From Paraburkholderia flagellata (GTDB taxonomy: Bacteria; Pseudomonadota; Gammaproteobacteria; Burkholderiales; Burkholderiaceae): 64,000 nucleotides of DNA. The notes beneath the pieces are model-generated. The model was not told where the DNA came from. It made no database searches and saw only the letters and a program-made list of their open reading frames with translations. Shown here piece after piece: positions 61,725 through 64,000 of the stretch. How positions within the stretch are numbered: position 1 is the stretch's first letter; the number at the start of each line of letters is the position of its first letter. The position numbers were made by a program, and so were the translations under genes. The DNA lies in the NCBI RefSeq assembly GCF_021390645.1, contig NZ_JAJEJT010000002.1, positions 1,798,001 through 1,862,000 of the forward strand. The letters run 5' to 3'.

Positions 61725-62873
61725 ATGCACACCACCCTCCCCAGCCCGAACGAAGCGGCAGAGTCACTCATCCAAAGCGGCCTGCGCTACGCGATTGCCC
61801 TTCTCAATACGCTGACTAGCCGCAATAGTGACTATCGAAATTCTCGCGTCGACGTAGGTACGTTTTTCTCATGGTTGCAAGAAGACCATCCAGGTTGGGC
61901 CGCTGAACTTGCCGAGTCGAACTACTCCGAACTCTTCGCACGCCGTCTCGGACGAACCCTATTCCTGGCTCAAAGACGGGACCAACTCGAGCAGCGCTTC
62001 GCAGACACCACAGGCGCTAGCCTATCGGGTGACTCGGATGCGATGGAAAGGATAACCGCCGTTCGAGCGGCTGTCCGACACGTGCTTCCTCACTGGAGCG
62101 GCGAAGCCGTTGAGGACGTCCTCGGCGACGCATCAGCCCTCCTTGTCAATACAGGACAATCGTCAAGCGGCCAAACGATAACGCGCGCCCCTTCGGTTCA
62201 TCGATACATTGTCAACGAGCTATCACCGGCGCTTGAGGCTGTTCGCCGCCAGGCGACAACCGCGCGGCCGGACACGTGCTTTCTAGTCGCGCGCCACGAC
62301 GCGCCGCAACCGCTGCAGGAATATATTCACGAGCGGGTCGCTGTCGTCGTTCCGCTTGTCGCCCGTTTCGACGAAGCCTGGATTTTCCACTGCCAGGATG
62401 GTCGCCCCACCTACCGAGAAGTCATCTTCGACGATGGCGACGGACCGCTATCGATGCCGGTCATGTTTGGACTCGAGCGCAGCCGGATTCTTTTCGATTA
62501 CGAAGCGCTGCGCGAACCGCTGTTCCGCAGATTGCGAGCAGAGCTGTCAGTTATGTATGTCTCCAGCGGAGCGACGGTACTCGCAACGCACCCGTTTCAG
62601 CCATTCGCATTTGAGGACGCGTTTTACGGCGAGGTGACGAATTTTCAAATGGGATGGGAGAGCGACACAGGTAACAACATGCCGTTCCAGCAACGCGTAG
62701 ACTGCCTACGCCGCGAACGCCTTCCCCGGCACGTGTACGTCAACCGCTTTGTCGATGATTTGACACGCTCACCTGCCAGCGTCCACATGCCGTCGGCTCT
62801 CCGACATTGGTCGTTGCCCAACTCTGAAGAGGCTACGTACGCATCGCCGAATCAACTAACGAAAGCACTTTAA
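61725..62873 (+). CDS. unknown cluster gene 4 (382 aa)
   Basis: 382 residues from the ATG at 61725. The frame is open back to an ATG at 61539 (444 residues), which would overlap the previous gene by 67 bases and add a polar, Ser/Thr-rich leader. Helical N-terminal half ('Y-A-I-A-L-L-N-T-L-T-S-R-N', 'V-D-V-G-T-F-F-S-W-L-Q-E-D'), then a beta-rich part ('V-A-V-V-V-P-L-V-A-R-F-D-E-A-W-I-F-H') and an end rich in Arg and aromatics. No membrane segment and no catalytic motif was recognised. It is the largest protein of the cluster and a candidate core component. Confidence 0.58.
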   Translation: MHTTLPSPNEAAESLIQSGLRYAIALLNTLTSRNSDYRNSRVDVGTFFSWLQEDHPGWAAELAESNYSELFARRLGRTLFLAQRRDQLEQRFADTTGASLSGDSDAMERITAVRAAVRHVLPHWSGEAVEDVLGDASALLVNTGQSSSGQTITRAPSVHRYIVNELSPALEAVRRQATTARPDTCFLVARHDAPQPLQEYIHERVAVVVPLVARFDEAWIFHCQDGRPTYREVIFDDGDGPLSMPVMFGLERSRILFDYEALREPLFRRLRAELSVMYVSSGATVLATHPFQPFAFEDAFYGEVTNFQMGWESDTGNNMPFQQRVDCLRRERLPRHVYVNRFVDDLTRSPASVHMPSALRHWSLPNSEEATYASPNQLTKAL

Positions 62874-63015
62874 ATGCAATTTGAAGACTGCGGCATCGCG
62901 TAGGATGCCCTACAGAATCGCGCAGACTGGCCGGCCAGATAGTCTGTATCTTCCTGAGGGCCGGCGCTTCGCGCGCGGAATCGCAATGACTTGGCACGCC
63001 TCATGACTACGAAGA

Positions 63016-63171
63016 TCAGCAGTCGGGTGTCCGCTGCTCGATTTCGGCAAAGAACTCCTCGACGTCGCGAAACCTGCCCGCCTCAATATCATCCTGACCA
63101 AGAGCCAGAATCCGAGCAAGTGCAGCCTTCTGCTCCACACCTTCATTTGCCCCTATATCTCCGCCATCCAT
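63016..63171 (-). CDS. orphan small antitoxin-like protein (51 aa)
   Basis: 51 residues from the ATG at 63171. The sequence A-L-A-R-I-L-A-L-G-Q-D-D-I-E-A-G-R-F-R-D and then V-E-E-F-F-A-E-I-E-Q-R resembles the C-terminal toxin-neutralising tail of Phd/ParD-type antitoxins. There is no DNA-binding part and no recognisable toxin gene downstream on the minus strand. It is either a truncated antitoxin or a solitary anti-toxin peptide. Confidence 0.5.
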   Translation of the reverse strand: MDGGDIGANEGVEQKAALARILALGQDDIEAGRFRDVEEFFAEIEQRTPDC

Positions 63172-63279
63172 CCCATTTCTCAGGCCAATATGTGGAAGCT
63201 CAATTCCTCAGCTCGACATGCCATCCCTTCTCGGCCCCCTATGATGCAGTCAACGGTCGAGCCCGACGATGAGTATCAC

Positions 63280-63987
63280 TCATTGCACGGTACTTGACGA
63301 AGGAGCAATGCTCGCTATACCCGTTGCTGCCGCGCTGTCGGGCGACACCATCGCGGCGCCCGGGATTGAGTTCAGTACGCTCTTGAGGTGCGGGGTCATC
63401 AGAATATTCAGGCATCGGTATCCCACTTCCACGCCCGGGAACACACTCGACAGGTGCGTGGTGAGGCTGCCATCTGCGATCGCACTGCCAGCTGCAGTGA
63501 GAAAGTTCGCGCTGTTCCGGCCGATCTCTCGCCTGTAGACTTCAAATTGCCCCAAGCTCGCCGGCGCGTTCCATGGAAGGAACCAAAGGTCACCTTCGTC
63601 ACGAAGCACAAATGCTAACTGACGGCAACGCGTCATGTTGTCCATCGCCTTCCAGAGATCAGGATCAGCAGCATCTGCCAGCCAGACAAACTGCGCCGCC
63701 CCTTTCTGGAAGCGAAACGTCATCATGGTGCACGAGCGCCCCTCGATAGCTCCCAAACGAAAACTCTCAAGAGTGCTACTCGCATGACTCTCGAGCTTCT
63801 TGCGGTCCACTGCGGCACTCAAAACCGGCGCGCGCGTACGCATCTGCCTCGCGCCAGGAACAGAACCAGCGAAGTCGGCAGCGCGGCGGAGCATCGCCCA
63901 CGGGAGCGGCATGTATTCGCTGCGAATCTCTCCCCCGGATGACGGGGGAAGAACGGTTAGAGAGACGTCCATTGCATTACGTTCCAT
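63280..63987 (-). CDS. unknown cluster gene 5 (family B paralogue, 235 aa)
   Basis: 235 residues, ATG at 63987; an ATG at 63975 is an alternative. It shares with the gene at 60150, in the same order, 'F-V-W-L-A-D-A-A-D-P-D', a later 'E-G-D', 'Y-R-R-E-I-G-R-N-S-A-N-F-L-T-A-A-G-S-A-I' and 'L-N-I-L-M-T-P-H-L'. It is on the opposite strand and diverged, so the duplication is old or the copies were acquired separately. The C-terminal 25 residues are Ala/Ser-rich. It is soluble, with no recognised family. The genes beyond the window edge may belong to the same system. Confidence 0.6.
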   Translation of the reverse strand: MERNAMDVSLTVLPPSSGGEIRSEYMPLPWAMLRRAADFAGSVPGARQMRTRAPVLSAAVDRKKLESHASSTLESFRLGAIEGRSCTMMTFRFQKGAAQFVWLADAADPDLWKAMDNMTRCRQLAFVLRDEGDLWFLPWNAPASLGQFEVYRREIGRNSANFLTAAGSAIADGSLTTHLSSVFPGVEVGYRCLNILMTPHLKSVLNSIPGAAMVSPDSAAATGIASIAPSSSTVQ

Positions 63988-64000
63988 AATCTATATGGCG

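Noticed and set aside
63269..63618. Short plus-strand frames near the right end
   Set aside because: They are antisense to the family B gene at 63280, which has better codon use and a paralogue at 60150.

Overview
The window reads as a chromosomal segment of a high-GC betaproteobacterium of the Burkholderiaceae, most likely Paraburkholderia or a close relative. The basis is a Burkholderia-type trimeric porin, a short H-NS-family protein ending in the usual DNA-binding motif, PrfC, a Pat-type acetyltransferase, two chemoreceptors and strongly GC-biased third codon positions in the first 48 kb. No rRNA, tRNA or CRISPR array was seen.

Layout. 1-18.4 kb is ordinary chromosome: a truncated AsmA-like/DUF748 protein, a DUF1254 lipoprotein, the copper ATPase copA behind a textbook CueR-type promoter, a chemoreceptor, a periplasmic parvulin, a class A penicillin-binding protein, a porin, a flavin reductase, a 51-residue protein with twin palindromes around its promoter, and an AGE-family epimerase. 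18.4-20.8 kb holds a second chemoreceptor and a hotdog thioesterase. 20.8-31.2 kb is a complete non-phosphorylative L-fucose (or L-galactose/D-arabinose) catabolic cluster: ABC transporter, aldose dehydrogenase, lactonase, split UxaA-type dehydratase, SDR dehydrogenase and FAH-family hydrolase, with a divergent IclR regulator. 31.2-42.2 kb carries a GT41 (OGT/SPINDLY-like) protein, a Pat-type acetyltransferase, prfC, an H-NS-family protein, a LuxR-type regulator and small envelope proteins.

42.2-47.4 kb is an inserted type VI secretion segment (a VgrG-PAAR fusion plus a vgrG-linked membrane protein). It is bracketed by two diverged copies of the upstream region and first 27 codons of a gntP permease; the intact permease follows at 47.35 kb. 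From about 48.9 kb to the end the window is accessory DNA with lower GC and relaxed codon use. It holds a double-XRE protein fused to an IS3-type OrfA domain, a broken hipB copy joined to an IS21 istB remnant, a HigB / XRE-ImmA / beta-protein module with a perfect operator, an intact hipBA pair whose kinase has lost the expected catalytic Asp, several unrecognised proteins, and a 59.3-64 kb cluster of unrecognised genes in which two protein families each appear to occur twice. That last cluster is the best candidate for an undescribed system. Nothing in the sequence reveals its biochemical activity.
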